Origin: Pararge aegeria
Taxonomy: Eukaryota > Arthropoda > Insecta > Lepidoptera > Nymphalidae
Reading direction: 5' to 3'
Length of the DNA stretch: 64,000 nt
NCBI RefSeq assembly: GCF_905163445.1
Contig: NC_053190.1
Coordinates: forward strand, 10,790,501 to 10,854,500
This document shows positions 34,815 through 47,880 of this stretch, one piece after another. How positions within the stretch are numbered: the first letter of the stretch is position 1; the number at the start of each line of letters is the position of its first letter. Position numbers and translations under genes: made by a program. The notes under the pieces are model-generated. The model searched no databases. It saw only the letters and a program-made list of their open reading frames with translations, and had not been told where the DNA came from.

Positions 34815-37800
34815 ATGACGACTTTACGGGAACGCCAGCTCAGTAAGTTGCAATTAATTATTTATATTTATTATGTCCATTCAATGAATCTTAAAATACT
34901 GTTTTTTAACAGAGGAAAACAGTATGTAAAGTTAGGCTGAGGGCAGAGTTTGAATATATTTAAAAGATATATTAATCGTGTTATCATTTTTTACATGAGC
35001 TATAATTTATTCCCTGGTCAAACTTAAACTTCACTTTGTCAATTCTAAATACCATTGAAAAACTTACATAACAAAATGAAAAGTTAAATTCCCTCATTCA
35101 GTAAAAAGTTTATTTTGTTATTGATATTTATTTGTAAACCCTAATAAGTAAAAGACATCCATGTGAAAAGCAGAAACATCAATGAAGTAGGTATATAGGA
35201 GGCAGCTATTATCACTTAGTAGCAATCCCTAACAGGCAACCATAGAATCAAGAAGAAATGAGAATGTGCATTGATGTGCACTGTGGTATGAACTTTGGTT
35301 TTAATTACAGATGCTTTGAAACAGATGCTGAATCTGAATCAACCATTAACCAAAGCAGTAGCAAATGAACCATCATGGAAAGTACTAATTTATGACAGAG
35401 TTGGCCAAGATATAATTTCTCCACTAATATCTGTGAAAGAACTGAGAGAATTAGGTGTCACTTTGCATGTGTAAGTTGAAAATAATTATTATCTATGTTG
35501 AAATATTAATAATTTATGTTTTAAAGAGAAAAAGTGTAACAAGACTTATTATGGTAATCTACTGAGTCCCACATTCTTTCAGTCATCCTCAGTCTATGTA
35601 TGTCCCGGAGTTATATATATATTTTTATTTTTTATTTAAACATCTTTATTGCGTAATAAAGGAGAAATTACAAATATAGTTAAACAAAAAATTAAAAGCA
35701 AAAGGCGACCTTATCACTAAAAGTGATCTCTGCCAGGTAACCTTACCGATAGTACACAACAAAACATGAGAGACGGGAAATCGCAATTAAAATAAACAAT
35801 ACATAAATTTACACACTTAAGTACATACTACTAATAACTAATATAATAAATAATTAAAAGAGATAAATAAAATAAGTTATAAATAAATATATATATATAT
35901 ATATATATATTAACAAATATTTACATTTACTATAGATACATAAGTACACATATACGAACAACAAAATTATAATGACAAATAGTGATGTCTAACACGGCTT
36001 TTGAAAATAGCTAGGGATTTAGAGCGACGAATATCGTCAGGGAGTGCATTCCACAGCGTTGCAGCTTTTATTGTGAAGGATTCCGAGTAACTTTGCGACT
36101 TACATTTCATCATTCGGAGAATATTCTCCCTAGCAGAACGCTGAGATCCTTGAGACGGACACGGGCAAAGGAAATGAAAGCGTTGTTTAAGGTAGGGTGG
36201 TGTCCAAGGATGAAAAAGAGTAGAATACAGGATTGAAAGGACATGCAGATTACGCCGATGCCTAATAGGAAGCCACTTCAATTTTTTGCGATACTCAGAG
36301 ATGTGATCATATTTCCTAAGACCAAATATGAATCTTATGCATAAGTTTTGTAGTCGCTCCAGCTTATCCAGAAGGTCCTCAGTCAAGTCTAAATAACAGG
36401 CATCGGCATAATCTAAAATAGGAAGAAGAAGGGTATTGGCTAATAAAATCTTAGTCTTGATAGGCAAGAGATTTTTCCATCTTTTTAATGACCCAAAGGC
36501 ACTAAAAACTTTCTGGCTTACATGGGCTACTTGCGGCCTCCAAGATAAACTGCTGTCCATGAGAATGCCTAGGTTTTTCACAGTTTTGCTATAAGGCAGC
36601 AGAGACCCATCAAAAGTGACTTGCGGAATACCAGAAAAATTCACTTTCGCAATTTGCCTAGAATTACCCAAAATAATTGACTGAGACTTGCTGGCATTAA
36701 CCAATAACCCATGAGATCTGCTCCAGTCACAGATAGCACTAAGGTCAGCGTTGAGATATATATTAGTTATTAATGATAATAACCATAGTTGACAGTTTAA
36801 TATGGTTCTTAAGATACAAAAGTAGGCCACTGCTAAATTTCCAAACTCCAGGTTGGTCCTGAAAGTTTCTACTAGTATCTAATTTTGATTCACTAAAATA
36901 TTTCATCATAATGTAATTACAAAAAAATCCAGAATAACTACAGAAAATAAACATATGATGATGATGAAGTATTTGTTCAATGTCCACTTCTGTCCACTTC
37001 TGTCCAGAAACATTGAACAGTATTTCAAAATAGATTTAAACTGCAACCATTGAAGAATAGGTTTATTATTTAAGGGTGCTGATGTGAGATTGGCTGTTTA
37101 TAAGAGTATTTATTGGTATTTAGTTTTCTTTATTTAACAACACCTCTTACTACCATTACAGCCAGCTACATTCAGACAGAGACTCAATACCTGAAGTTCC
37201 TGCAGTTTATTTCTGTGCTCCTTCAGAAGAGAATCTGGGAAGAATATGCCAAGACCTTGACAATGGACTCTATGACCAATACTACTTGAACTTCATATCA
37301 CCTATAACGCGGCAAAAAATAGAGGACTTGGCGGCTTCCACTATTCAGTCTAATTCTGTTATGAGCATTCACAAAATATATGATCAATATTTGAACTTTA
37401 TATGTTTGGAGGACGACTTATTTATAATGAAACATCAGAAATCGGATTCACTGTCTTATTATGGTAAATAATAGTATATCTATATTTTTGTTTCTCATAA
37501 ATTATCTTGTAGAGTATTATTAAAGGAGCACATATGTATACCTTTTATTAGGGTAAAACTATTAAAAGAGTTTTTAATGCTCATTGAGTGTAGTGAATCG
37601 AAAAATTTTGAAATTTTTGAATCGAATGTTTTAACCAGTTGAGATATTATATGTGAAATTTATTGTATGTCATCTTGCTCATAAAAAAAAGAGAAAGGAA
37701 GCTTAGATCCACCAAGCTGCTTCAATATAAGTTGGCGAGCTGAGCTAACATGAAAAAGAGTTAAAAGCGTGATTCACACTTTGCTTTAGCTAGTGGCATT

Positions 37801-39716
37801 TAAGTCTTAACACTGAGAAATACACACCCTGGCCAGGCTATTACCACAATAACACATGAGCGATTTAAAATGTTATTGTCTGGTGCCCAAGATACCCCAC
37901 ATAGAGGTGACCTGGCACTTCACCCCTGTCAGTTTATAATTTGGTTCTATGTTGCTACAAAGGCAATAGTATGATTGCACTAGCAAACCTGTTTTATATA
38001 TTTTTTTAAGAATGTACATAACTCATAAATAATAATATATTTACAGCAATCAACAAAGGAGACACTAAAGATACGGAAATGGAAGCTATTATGGATGAAA
38101 TTGTAGAGAGTTTGTTTTCAGTATTTGTTACACTCGGTAAGTATTAAAGCTTTATATATAAAGAATGTTGAAAGTTAACTTAGTAGCTTAGAATATCAGA
38201 AAAGATTAGCTTTCCTTTCAAATGTGACTAAAAAGGACCTTACAACCATTTGCTTTATCACTATTATTTTAAAATGTCAGTTTATTTTTATTTTTTTTTT
38301 ATTTTAATTCCACTACAAGTTAGATGCAATCTCACCTGATGGTGAGTGATGATGTCCAGTCTAAGATCGTAATGGGGTAACCTGTTAAAGCTATTGCAGT
38401 TATATAACACCCATATATCAATTGGTTTTTGAGACATTGTAAGCTTAATTGTGAATGCTTAATAATAATAATAATATTATTAAGCAAATTTTTATTTGCT
38501 TAAAAGTACAATGTTTATTCTAAAATTACCCTGGATTAATCGCTCAGTGGCACGTCTTTGTCTTTAGGGTGGTAACAAACCTCGGCCTAAGCCACCTACC
38601 AGTTATAAATTTATAAATTTCCAAATTGCCCCTTGTTGGTATCAAAGCTGGGACCTCCCACTTTAATCCATAGCACTCAAAAATTATAATATTATATTTT
38701 GTATTATAGGCTTATATGATTGCTTCTTACGCTTAGGTAGTAAAAGATCACTTTAAGTGATAAGGCCGCCTTTGCACCCTAGCACTCTGTACATTTGTCT
38801 TCGTTTTTCTTTGTATTGTTTCTTTGTGTTTTGTTATTATGAAATTATTCTATCTATCTATATATTTATCTACAGGTAACGTACCTATCATTAGGTGTAG
38901 CAAAGGCAATGCAGCAGAAATGGTAGGGAAAAAGTTAGACAAAAAATTAAGAGAGAATCTTTGGGACGCCCGAAACAACTTATTCCATGGACAACCAGGC
39001 TCCTTCAGTTTCACTCGCCCCATGTTGATATTATTGGACAGAAATATAGACATGGCAACACCGCTGCATCATACTTGGACCTATCAGGCTTTAGCTCATG
39101 ATGTATTGGACTTATCTTTAAACAGGTTTGATGTTGATATGTTGAATACCTAGTTACTTATGTATTTATTTACAAAACCTTATGCTTGATGCGATAAATA
39201 GACACACTATAACATTTTAATAAGTATGTTATAAGAAAAACCCTAAAAATAAGACCTCAACTACCGTCATTTATTATATACCGTGAATTTTTTATTGTCA
39301 AACATCGAGAGCCCCTCTTATCGCCCTCAAATTTATGGAAGTTCTCAAAAAGGAAAATACCTTGATTTTGAAACATTCTTCATTGGTCCTATACTCCTAT
39401 TCGTCTTAGCGTGATTATATGCAGCCTGTAGCCTTCTTCGATAAATAGGCTATTCAACACCAAAAGATTATTTCAAATTGGAGCAGTAATTTCTAAGATC
39501 ATCGCTATCAAGCAAACAAATAAACAAATAAACTCTTCAATTTTATATCTATCTATCTATCTTTATATATATATTTCTTGTGTGCGTGTGTATGTCACTG
39601 TACTCCTCCTAGACGGCTGGACCGATTTGAATGAATTTTTTGGTATACGTTTGGGTGGCACCCTGGATGGTTTAGATTCACAAATAAGCCCGACAGATGG
39701 CGCTGGGGTCCGCTAG

Positions 39717-39747
<31 letters not shown>

Positions 39748-42700
39748 GAAAGTGTGTGGGTATGTTCCGTATAGGCTCCGAAACGGCTAGACCGATTTCA
39801 AAGAAACTTTCAGGGAATCTCCGGATTAACCTGGCGAGTAATACTGTAAAGTTTGGTGACGATCGGAGCACTCCTATTTTTGAACTGTCAAACTGTCATA
39901 TACTTTTATTAAAAATTTAATGATGTAAGTTTATTGTTTAAATAAAATAAAGCAAAATCTAGCCCGGCGAAGCGGGCTGGGTACGCTAGTATTAATATAA
40001 GATAATACACATGAAAGCCTAGAGCTGGTACCTTTATCACAAAGTCATGTCATATCACAATTTACCGGCCCACTACGGTGGCTCCTTCCACAATGAGTTT
40101 TAGGTTGCAGTCCACCACGTTGGCCCAGTGCGGATTGTTGGACTTTACACGCCTTTGTGAACATTATGGAGAACTCTGAGGCATAAAGTTACCTCACGAT
40201 GTTGTACTTCATAGTAAAAGCAAGTGATATGTTTATTGCTTAAAACGCACATAACTTAGAAATGTTAGAAGTGTGTTAGATATGCTGGGATTCGGACTCA
40301 GCCCTCGAAAAGTGAAGCCGTCGTCCTAACCACTACGCTTTACAAAAATGTTGCAATTTATTTATCTTGTATCTGTCAATTTTTAATTCTTAGAGCAGTG
40401 GTACCGGAAAGTTCTGCACCAGCAGTACCAGGACAGAAAACAAAAACCAGAATATGTGATTTGGATTCCAAAGACCCATTGTGGTCAGAACATAAAGGAA
40501 GTCCATTCCCCACTGTTGCGGAGGCAATACAAGAAGACTTGGATAAGTACCGGTTAGTATAAAATAATATTTTTACCTTTATTATTAAACAAAATTTTTA
40601 GCCCGTTTTTGTGTTAAAAACTGATAACTGATTGTGCAAACTGTAATTATATATGATTGGTAATATATGAAATATTTTCATTGTATCCAAGAACATATGA
40701 TTTGTTAGTGCCATCGATGTTCCATTGAAAGGCATTTTCGACGGCCGTTTGGCGCAGTGAGCAACGACCCTGCTTTCTGAGTCCAAGGCCGTGGGTTCGA
40801 TTCCCACAACTGGACAATGTTTCACAGTGTCTGGGTGTTTATCTATATATTATTAGTATTTATGTAGGTATATTACTCAAAAAATTATCCATCAGTTATC
40901 TAAGTACCTATAACACAAGCTACGGTTACTTTGGGACTAGATGACGATGTATTGTCCTGCAAACCACCGCAGTTGCCCTAAATTGTAACATGTTTTATTT
41001 TAAAGCATTCTGTCTCAGGTTTCATTAGTATCTATACAAACGACTGTAACAAAACTATGGATTACTCTTAAAATGCTATCCATACTGTTAGTTTTTGCTT
41101 AACTATAAAGGCTCGATAACCCATCGATACTAAACACTAATAAGAACTTAAATTGAATGACACCACTATCATGAACCAGATATACAAATAAATCTCATAT
41201 ACCTAAATATTATTATTAATTATATAAATAATAAGAAGTAAACATATATTTTTTTTTATTGAATAAGGTTGTTTTTAGTTGTGTAGTACTAACATAGCTT
41301 TAACTACATTGTACTACTAACACGATATGGACAAGTGTCTGAGATTTTTATTATTATTATTAATTTTCTCGCTATGTAGACCTTCAAATTGCATTCATGG
41401 AATTATGCTTGTTTTTTTTTTCTATTTTCTGTTTCTTAACAGTAAAGTGTGCTCTAATGAGTACAGATTACTGTTTAGATACGGAAAATATTATATGAAA
41501 ATTATAAAAAAAAAATCTAGATTAATAATAAATAATTTAATAAACATTTTCAAGGAGTTCAGAAGCAGAAGTTAAGAAATTGAAAAGCTCAATGGGTTTG
41601 GACGCAGACAGCGACCTAGCTCTCAGTCTAGTGAGCGACAACACACAGCGTCTCACAAGCGCAGTTAATTCACTACCACAACTTATGGAGAAGAAACGTC
41701 TTATTGACATGCACACAACTATTGCTACTGGTGAGTATCTTTTTACCTTACTACGTTAGTTAAAATGTTCCCCACTTCCAAACAGTTGCGTTTAGATATG
41801 GTAGGTTTGTTTGTAAAACTTTACTGCATACGCATTTAATAAGACAGAGAAAGAAACAGACTAACATTTAAAAAAAAACTAAAAAAAAAAATGCGTTCAG
41901 AGGCGGTCTCATCGCTAAAGCTATCTCTGACAGACAACACTTGTTGTTTTTCTTCTTTAAAACCTTTTTAATTTTTTTTCTTCACTTAGCCATCCTCAAT
42001 GCAATAAAATCAAGACGGCTGGATTCATTTTTTGAACTCGAAGAAAAAATCATGAGCAAAAGCAGTGGTGTCGAAAGCAAAGCAGTCATGGACTTGATAT
42101 CCGACACCAGTGCTGGCAACGAAGAGGATAAAATGCGCTTATTTATTATATATTATCTGTGTACCTCACAAATACCCGAGGACGAATATAAAAAGTTCGA
42201 GGCCGCCCTGGTAGCTGCCAATTGTGACGTAAAACCGTTGATTTACATGAAACGTTGGAAGTGAGTGCTTTAGCTTTTAAACTGGCTTTTTATAACAAAA
42301 TATTTATTTTAACAGATCTAAAAATTAGATGATGACGAATGAGATTCTATGGATAATTTACTTTGTCAGATATCAAAATGAGATTATATTCCATGCATAT
42401 AATAAATTACATCGAGTTTGATTTTTTTTTGGTGTTTCATCGATTTCGATTATTGCATTGTCTGAAAGGGTATCTGTCTCTCGACGTGCTCTCATTGTCG
42501 CCATGTCAAGATGTGATGATAGATCCCACAGAAATCGAGGGAAATCTTTATTTTCTTTTGTATATGTGCAAATCAAATCGAATCTGTTAATAATTTAGAT
42601 GTTTGACTTTACTGAATTTTTTAATGGATGTTTTTCGTGCTACAATATACAACATAGATGTTATTGCTTCGTTGGTCTTGTTATTAGCATGTTTTTTTAC

Positions 42701-45700
42701 GGGGGTCCTAGGTCCGAATCCCGAGTTCGGTCAATAATTTATCGGTATTTTGTTTTCACTGTTAAAGTTCACTGTTAAAGAATTTTCAGTAGACCGGAGT
42801 CAGAGAGCCTCGGAGAGCAAGCTAAGCCGTCGGTCCCGGTTATTATCACTAACCCGTGACAATAGTCGTTAATCCCACCAAACTGCATTGGAGCAGCGTG
42901 GTGGATCCATGCTCTAAAAGCTTCTATGACAGAGGAGGCATGTGCCCAGCAATAGGACGTTAGGCTGCTATCTAAAATTATAATAGGTAATCATTATTAA
43001 TTTCCCATACAGAGGATTCACGAAAATGTCAAGTCAAGGTCAATACGAAGGTGGTGGAACGAAAACAGTTTCTATGTTCTCGAAATTAGTCTCTCAAGGA
43101 TCTTCATTTGTGATGGAAGGAGTTAAGAACTTGGTCGTCAAAAAGCATGTGAGTAATTTTTATTACATTTTAATCCAGTACCTACACTGGTACAAGATTT
43201 GCCTGCTCGCAATCGACGAGTCGTTTTCGAGTATCGATAAACTTGAACATCTGAGTAAAATGTATCTTATTTAGATAGTGTTAAAACTCAAATTTACCTA
43301 CGATCCTTCAGCTAGGGCTTTTGGCAGATATTTGTGTAATATAAGTTCGAATTACCTTCGACACTGCCCAACGATGTCGCCAGACAACGTGTCTCATATT
43401 TTTTTTCGTTCACAATTTTGAGCCGATTTAAATCATACAAGAAAATAAAACAATTGTAGATCAAAAAGAACAAGTGTCTTCAGTGATCTTAATATTGTTT
43501 TTGAACATCTCAGTAAAATGTATGTTATTCAAATAGTGTTAAAACTCAAATTTACCTTCGATCCTTATGCTAGGGTTTTTGGCAGACATTTGTGTAATAT
43601 AAGTTCGAATTACCTGCGACACTGCCCAACGATGTCTCCTGACAACGTGTTTCATATTTTATATCGTTCACATTATTGAGCTGATTTAAATCATATAAGA
43701 CACTAGCGTACCCAGCCCGCTTCGCCGGGCTTGATTTGCTTTATTTTATTTAAACAATAAACTTACATCATTAAATGTGTAATTTAAGTCTAATAATATA
43801 TTAAATCATTTATTTCTGTCCGTATTCATTATCTTCTATTCTCTTCTCGAGCGGGTGAAGATCAATATCTACACCCATGTACACCCAACAATAGAATATC
43901 ATCATAGTAACTTTTTGAAATGTCAAATACAGCTTTTATGGCTGTATTTGACAGTTCAAAAATAGGAGTGCTCCGATCGTCACTAAACTTTACAGGATTA
44001 CTCACCAGGTCAATCCGGAGATTCATTGAAATCGGTCCAGCCGTTTCGGAGCCTATACGGAACATACCCACACACTTTCTCTTTTATAGATAGACAGAAG
44101 TGAAACGAAAATGAAACGTACAACCGTTTCATTTTCGTATCAAATCTTAGATCAAAAAGTACATGCAATAAGTGTCTTCAGTGGTCTAAATATTTTTGAT
44201 GGCGTTTTCAATTTTTACGCAAAAAGCGACGCGAAGACAAGGGACAAGTCGCATGATGTGACTCGACTTGTCTCTCGAAGTCAGCGATATCGCCTGACTC
44301 TCCCCTATGGGATGTATCGAGGGGCATTTGTCCTCTAGTAAATACTTTATACCAGTAACTCCTACCTACAAAAGGACTATGTCCAGCAGTGGACGTCAAT
44401 CGGTTGAAGTGATGATAAAATACTTTATAAGGGTTAAAAAATAACTGGGTGGAAGTTGTCTATACCGGCAAAGCGATAATATAGGGTTTCAGTACGTAGG
44501 TCATGCTGCATAGAATTCGAATTGAATTGTGGGTTTAGCAATGTCTTTTTGGTTAGGTCGAGAGTCGCTACAATCGCAATTGTTGATTCTCTTTCGAAGA
44601 TCGAAACACAACTTCAGTGTAAAAACTTACTTTTTTTTAAAGTTTTGTTGTTTTTAAACCAGGCAATCTTGACAATCCCAAACTTCCTAAATGAAGTAAA
44701 TTTTGGCGCATCAGCGATGGTAATGCGACTATAAAAAGTGCACTTGAAAACTTAAGAAATCGAAACGTGTTTTTAATTTTGAAAATTTTGTTTTTCTATT
44801 GATTTAAAGCGTTATGTATTCGTGACTTGCTTTATTCCAGAAACTTCCTGTGAGTCGAGCCGTTGAGGCGGCGCTAAGCGGTGCGGGTTCAGCTGGAGAG
44901 TGTGATTTGACGTGGCTGGATCCCCGCGCGGCACGTACAGACGCGGCGGCCCGTGCGCGTGCGACTAAACAACCGCCGCCCACAGACGCCGTGGTGTTCC
45001 TCATAGGCGGCGGCAGCTACATCGAGTATCACAACCTGATGGACTTCGCCAAGGTAAACGATACACTGCAAAATATATCATCTTACTCACATCCTGGGGT
45101 AGCTAGAAGAGATCTCTTATAGAGATTAGCTTTCTTTTGTGCACTTCATGTATTATTACAATCACAATTTATGGTACATAAATAATAAATAAATAAATGA
45201 AATATATTATACTCATCGAAATAGTGAACCGACCGTACGAATCCCCACACCCGCCGACCACTGTCGGCAGCTATAGCATTATGTCAGTTGTCACAACAGT
45301 CATTATTTATTACAGACTAATTTTTATTCTTCATTCAAATAAATCCAGACCTCCTATCATTGTTGTATAATTTATCTTTATGAAAGTGTGATTTACAGAA
45401 GCTAAAGTCTACAATCTACAAGTATAAAAGCAAAAAGAATGCGTCACAAACTTTCATCCTAATGAAGAACTTTAAGTTCCTACAGATAAAGCGTAGATTC
45501 GCATGATTGGAATTTGAATTTCGAAACTGCTTTTTCTTGTAACCTTTGTTCAGTGTTTCTGAATAATTATTTCTTAGTGTTATTTTCAGAATGATACTAT
45601 TATTTGTATGATTAACTATTGCAAATGAGTATTTACTTTTCATTTCAATGATGTCGCACACGATTTGTAACAATAATATGGCTAAAATCGTCTAAACCAT

Positions 45701-46708
45701 CGTACCGGTATTTGAGTTATAAAGCGATAAAAGTAAAAATACATCGAAATTCACAAATCCAATTGCTTAATTAGCTTAATTCTTACTTTATAAACTTACA
45801 CTAACCTGGTTTTTCCAGAAAACAGAAACATAAAATTTAATAAAAAAACATCCGAACATCATAATCGCGGTAATCTGTGTTTACCATTACTCTGATGACT
45901 GGACATATTGATGAATCCAATGTACCGTAGTCCCATATAATCTACACGTACGATGGCACATTTCAAAATCTTTGAGTTATCAATTATAATTAGATATTTT
46001 TGCACTACCTATTTCTATCGCATTAGTAGTAGTAGTAGTTCTTGTGCTAGTGCTCGTCCGAGTAATTACTACCGCGATGCTTATTTCTGAAAGCAACATC
46101 GCCGTGTTAAGTCTGAGAGGCTTGTTATCTGGTGTAATTACTAAAGCATATGGCAGTACGTGTTTCATGCATGCCCTGCGTATTGTTGCTTTTATAAGCG
46201 ATCGTTTTCCAATTAACATCAATTTGGCCATCAATTTTTTATTATAAAAATTTTAGTAACGAAGGTTTTTTTATTAGTATAAAGGTTAGTGTCGCGATTG
46301 CATGCTTTCTGTTTTTTTTATAACTTATTTTAGACTTCAGCTTCTGTAAATTACACTGTCATAAACATAAATTATTTAGGAAGCCAAGCCGCTTACACGT
46401 GGTCTAGATATTTTTTTATACGCATTTCCATGAATAGTAACGTGAATGTAAAAACAAAATAAAAAAAAATAAAAAAGAAAGTAGCCAAATCTTCTAATTT
46501 TGAACCTTATGAAAACAGACAAAAAATATCTCCGTCGTACTATTTAGGTTAAACGAATTTAATAAATTATAAAATAATATTACAGCTAATCTTTTTTTTT
46601 TTTCAGCAACAAGCTGCAACGAGAAAAATCATCTACGGTGCGACTACATTGCCGCACGCTGCTCAGTTTCTGAAACAGCTGTCTCTTCTCGGAGAGGAAC
46701 TGCAGTGA
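34815..46708 (+). CDS. Scfd1: Sly1 / Sec1 family domain-containing protein 1 (SCFD1), complete, 11 exons
   Basis: Sec1/Munc18-family protein. The family binds syntaxin-5-type SNAREs and promotes membrane fusion between ER and Golgi on the cytosolic face. Exons, all with consistent phase: 34815-34842, 35311-35470, 37162-37463, 38047-38136, 38876-39125, 40394-40552, 41555-41730, 41990-42260, 43013-43148, 44841-45053, 46607-46708. The product is 628 residues, close to the usual 630-650. Recognisable blocks are PSWKVLIYDRVGQDIISPL near the N-terminus, RPMLILLDRNIDMATPLHHT and WTYQALAHDVLDLSLNR in the middle, and TDAVVFLIGGGSYIEYHNL and IIYGATTLPHAAQFLKQL near the C-terminus, all typical of Sly1 rather than Munc18, Vps33 or Vps45. 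AATAAA signals follow at 46724 and 46747. Exon 10 is GC-rich with an Ala/Arg-rich stretch unlike its AT-rich surroundings. Drosophila's orthologue is Slh. Confidence 0.95.
35611..36766 (-). pseudogene. 5'-truncated non-LTR retrotransposon, reverse transcriptase C-terminus
   Basis: It lies in Sly1 intron 2 and is antisense to it. An uninterrupted frame, about 265 residues from 36766 to the stop at 35967, encodes the end of a Jockey/CR1-like LINE ORF2. Blocks include LNADLSAICDWSRSHGLLVN, a KTVKNLGILMDSSLSW block after the catalytic domain, and a WNALPDDIRRSKSLAIFKSR C-terminal block. The catalytic YxDD is upstream of the truncation and absent. The 3' region (35966-35640) contains GATAAGGTCGCCTTTTGC in minus-strand sense, and a T/A-rich tail lies at 35621-35640. 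The truncation point near 36766 is inferred from loss of similarity. The frame being open suggests a fairly recent insertion. Exact clade uncertain. Confidence 0.85.
38283..38850. repeat. Dispersed repeat and LINE tail in Sly1 intron 4
   Basis: Bases 38283-38680 repeat the block order of 10021-10165 (CCACTACAAGTTAGATGCAA, TCGCTCAGTGGCACGTCTTT) with an AT-rich insertion. Bases 38755-38850 carry GATAAGGCCGCCTTTGCACC and CTTTGTATTGTTTCTTTGTG, the tail of the LINE family also seen at 6950-7030. Confidence 0.55.
39560..39992 (+). repeat. Repeat ending GGCGAAGCGGGCTGGGTACG, Sly1 intron 5
   Basis: The segment 39741-39992 runs AAAAGAGAAAGTGTGTGGGT, GTATAGGCTCCGAAACGGCT, GATCGGAGCACTCCTATTTT, then AGCCCGGCGAAGCGGGCTGG and GTACGCTAGT. 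An AT run (39718-39741) and a related segment (39560-39715, CGGCTGGACCGATTTGAATG) precede it. A reversed copy lies in intron 9 at 43703-44098. It may be Helitron-like from its CTAGT end, but this is weak. Confidence 0.6.
40060..40345 (-). repeat. SINE family B copy, reversed, Sly1 intron 5
   Basis: It runs from ACCGGCCCACTACGGTGGCT through GCCCAGTGCGGATTGTTGG, AACATTATGGAGAACTCTGA and TTAAAACGCACATAACTTAG to CCTAACCACTACGC, the tRNA-like head. It ends about 50 bp before Sly1 exon 6. Confidence 0.8.
40738..40960 (+). repeat. SINE family A copy, Sly1 intron 6
   Basis: It has the head ACGGCCGTTTGGCGCAGTGA, the B box region GTGGGTTCGATTCCCACAAC, CAGTGTCTGGGTGTTTATC, and ATAACACAAGCTACGGTTAC. The extreme tail is lost. 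Confidence 0.85.
42700..42965 (+). repeat. tRNA-like SINE of a third family, Sly1 intron 8
   Basis: A B-box-like GGTCCGAATCCCGAGTTCGG is followed by a T-rich segment. Then come CGGAGAGCAAGCTAAGCCGT, CAATAGTCGTTAATCCCACC, GGAGCAGCGTGGTGGATCCA and the end CCCAGCAATAGGACGTTAGG. Related pieces are at 14940-15000, 15725-15840, 31245-31330 and 52235-52350 (reversed). It lies directly before exon 9. Confidence 0.6.
43703..44098 (-). repeat. Reversed copy of the GGCGAAGCGGGCTGG repeat, Sly1 intron 9
   Basis: It starts ACTAGCGTACCCAGCCCGCT and ends CCACACACTTTCTCTTTTATAGAT. It is the inverse of 39741-39992, with some extra sequence around 43785-43870. Confidence 0.7.
46040..46230 (+). repeat. GCAGGGCATG dispersed repeat copy, Sly1 intron 10
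   Basis: It contains GTGTTTCATGCATGCCCTGC and TTTATAAGCGATCGTTTTCCAATTAACAT blocks shared with 20985-21215. Non-coding. Confidence 0.45.
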
Positions 46709-47309
46709 ACATTCCTGCTTGTTAATAAATCTATTTAAAATATTCTAATAAATTATATACTGCTAAACGATATATTTTTTAACTGACTGCAAATTCACAC
46801 TACGTCGCTTGTGTTAAAAACATAATGGCATTTGAAAAGATCTTTATTAAATGTGACGAAACCCGCCTGTAGTAAAACTGAATTAAGAATTTTCATAACT
46901 TGATTCGCCAGTAAACCTGTATACTAGGTCACCAAAAGATATTTTACACCGCTGCACAGTTTTTATATAACAGTTAGTGTAATCGCTACTTCATTTTTTA
47001 ACCGACTTGAATCGTCGGAATCTTTTTTTTCTTTATGTATGTTAACCGATTACTCGAAGACGCCAGAGCCGATTTGAATTTTTTTTTTTTTTTTGTTTTA
47101 AAGGGCATACTTTTTAGGTGGTCCCATTTAAATTTAATCGAAATCAGTCGAGCTATTATTAAAAATCAACAATAATGTAACCCAAAGTAGTTTTTTTTTT
47201 TTAGTTCCTAGGTGTATGTTGAAGTCGTTTTGTGGTCGAATAAAATTATCATTTTAGAATTTTTAATTATAATTTTTTTGAGAATTGAGAAAAACTCAAA
47301 AAAATTATA

Positions 47310-47465
47310 ATTAAAAATTCATTTATTTCAAGTAGGCCTACTTTACAAGCACTTTTGAAACGTAAAGTTTGTCTGTTTGTAGTGACTCTACCACCGGTTC
47401 GGAAAGCAGATTCTACAGAGAAGAGCCGGCAAGAAACTCATTAGTAGTTGCTCTTTTCCAACATA
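47310..47465 (+). repeat. CAAGTAGGCCTA-family repeat copy
   Basis: Blocks ATTTATTTCAAGTAGGCCTA, GCACTTTTGAAACGTAAAGT, TCTACCACCGGTTCGGAAAG and GTTGCTCTTTTCCAACAT match the copy at 11146. Confidence 0.65.
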
Positions 47466-47579
47466 TCTACTACTATTATATCCTGCAAAAAGCAACTATG
47501 TTTACTAATATTTTTTTTGTTAACTGCCCACAATAAAAAAATTCAAGTTATTAATATTGAACTATTTTACCTTATAAAT

Positions 47580-47880
47580 ACTTATCAATCATCACTTCAA
47601 CCGACTGACGTCCACTGCTGGACTTAGGTCTTTAGTAGGGCGTAAGTCCACGATTCTGGGCCGATTGTTTCCAGCGGCTCCCCGCGACTCGATTGGTATC
47701 GTCGGTCCACATTGTTGGTTTTCCGCCATCGATACGTTTACCGGTTTGGGGTTGCAAGACCTTGGGACCCCAACCACCGGTTTTCCGAGCGATGTGCCCG
47801 CCAATCTAGAAAAATCTAGAAAGTCTAGCTCGTCTAAGCATCTCCTCATTTGTGATTTGGTCACGTAGAGATACTCCTAA
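47580..47880 (-). pseudogene. RTE-type LINE 3' end, decayed
   Basis: Read on the minus strand this is the end of an RTE-type retrotransposon: ACATCGCTCGGAAAACCGGT, GGTTGGGGTCCCAAGGTCTT, a GACGATACCAATCGAGTCGC block and the end CCTAAGTCCAGCAGTGGACG, then GGTTGAAGTGATGATTG. Single-base gaps break the frame. A small plus-strand fragment of the same end is at 44345-44412. Confidence 0.75.

Noticed and set aside
38850..39053. Minus-strand open frame over Sly1 exon 5
   Set aside because: It is the shadow of the conserved Sly1 coding sequence on the other strand.
44804..45071. Minus-strand Arg/Ala-rich frames
   Set aside because: Shadows of the GC-rich Sly1 exon 10.
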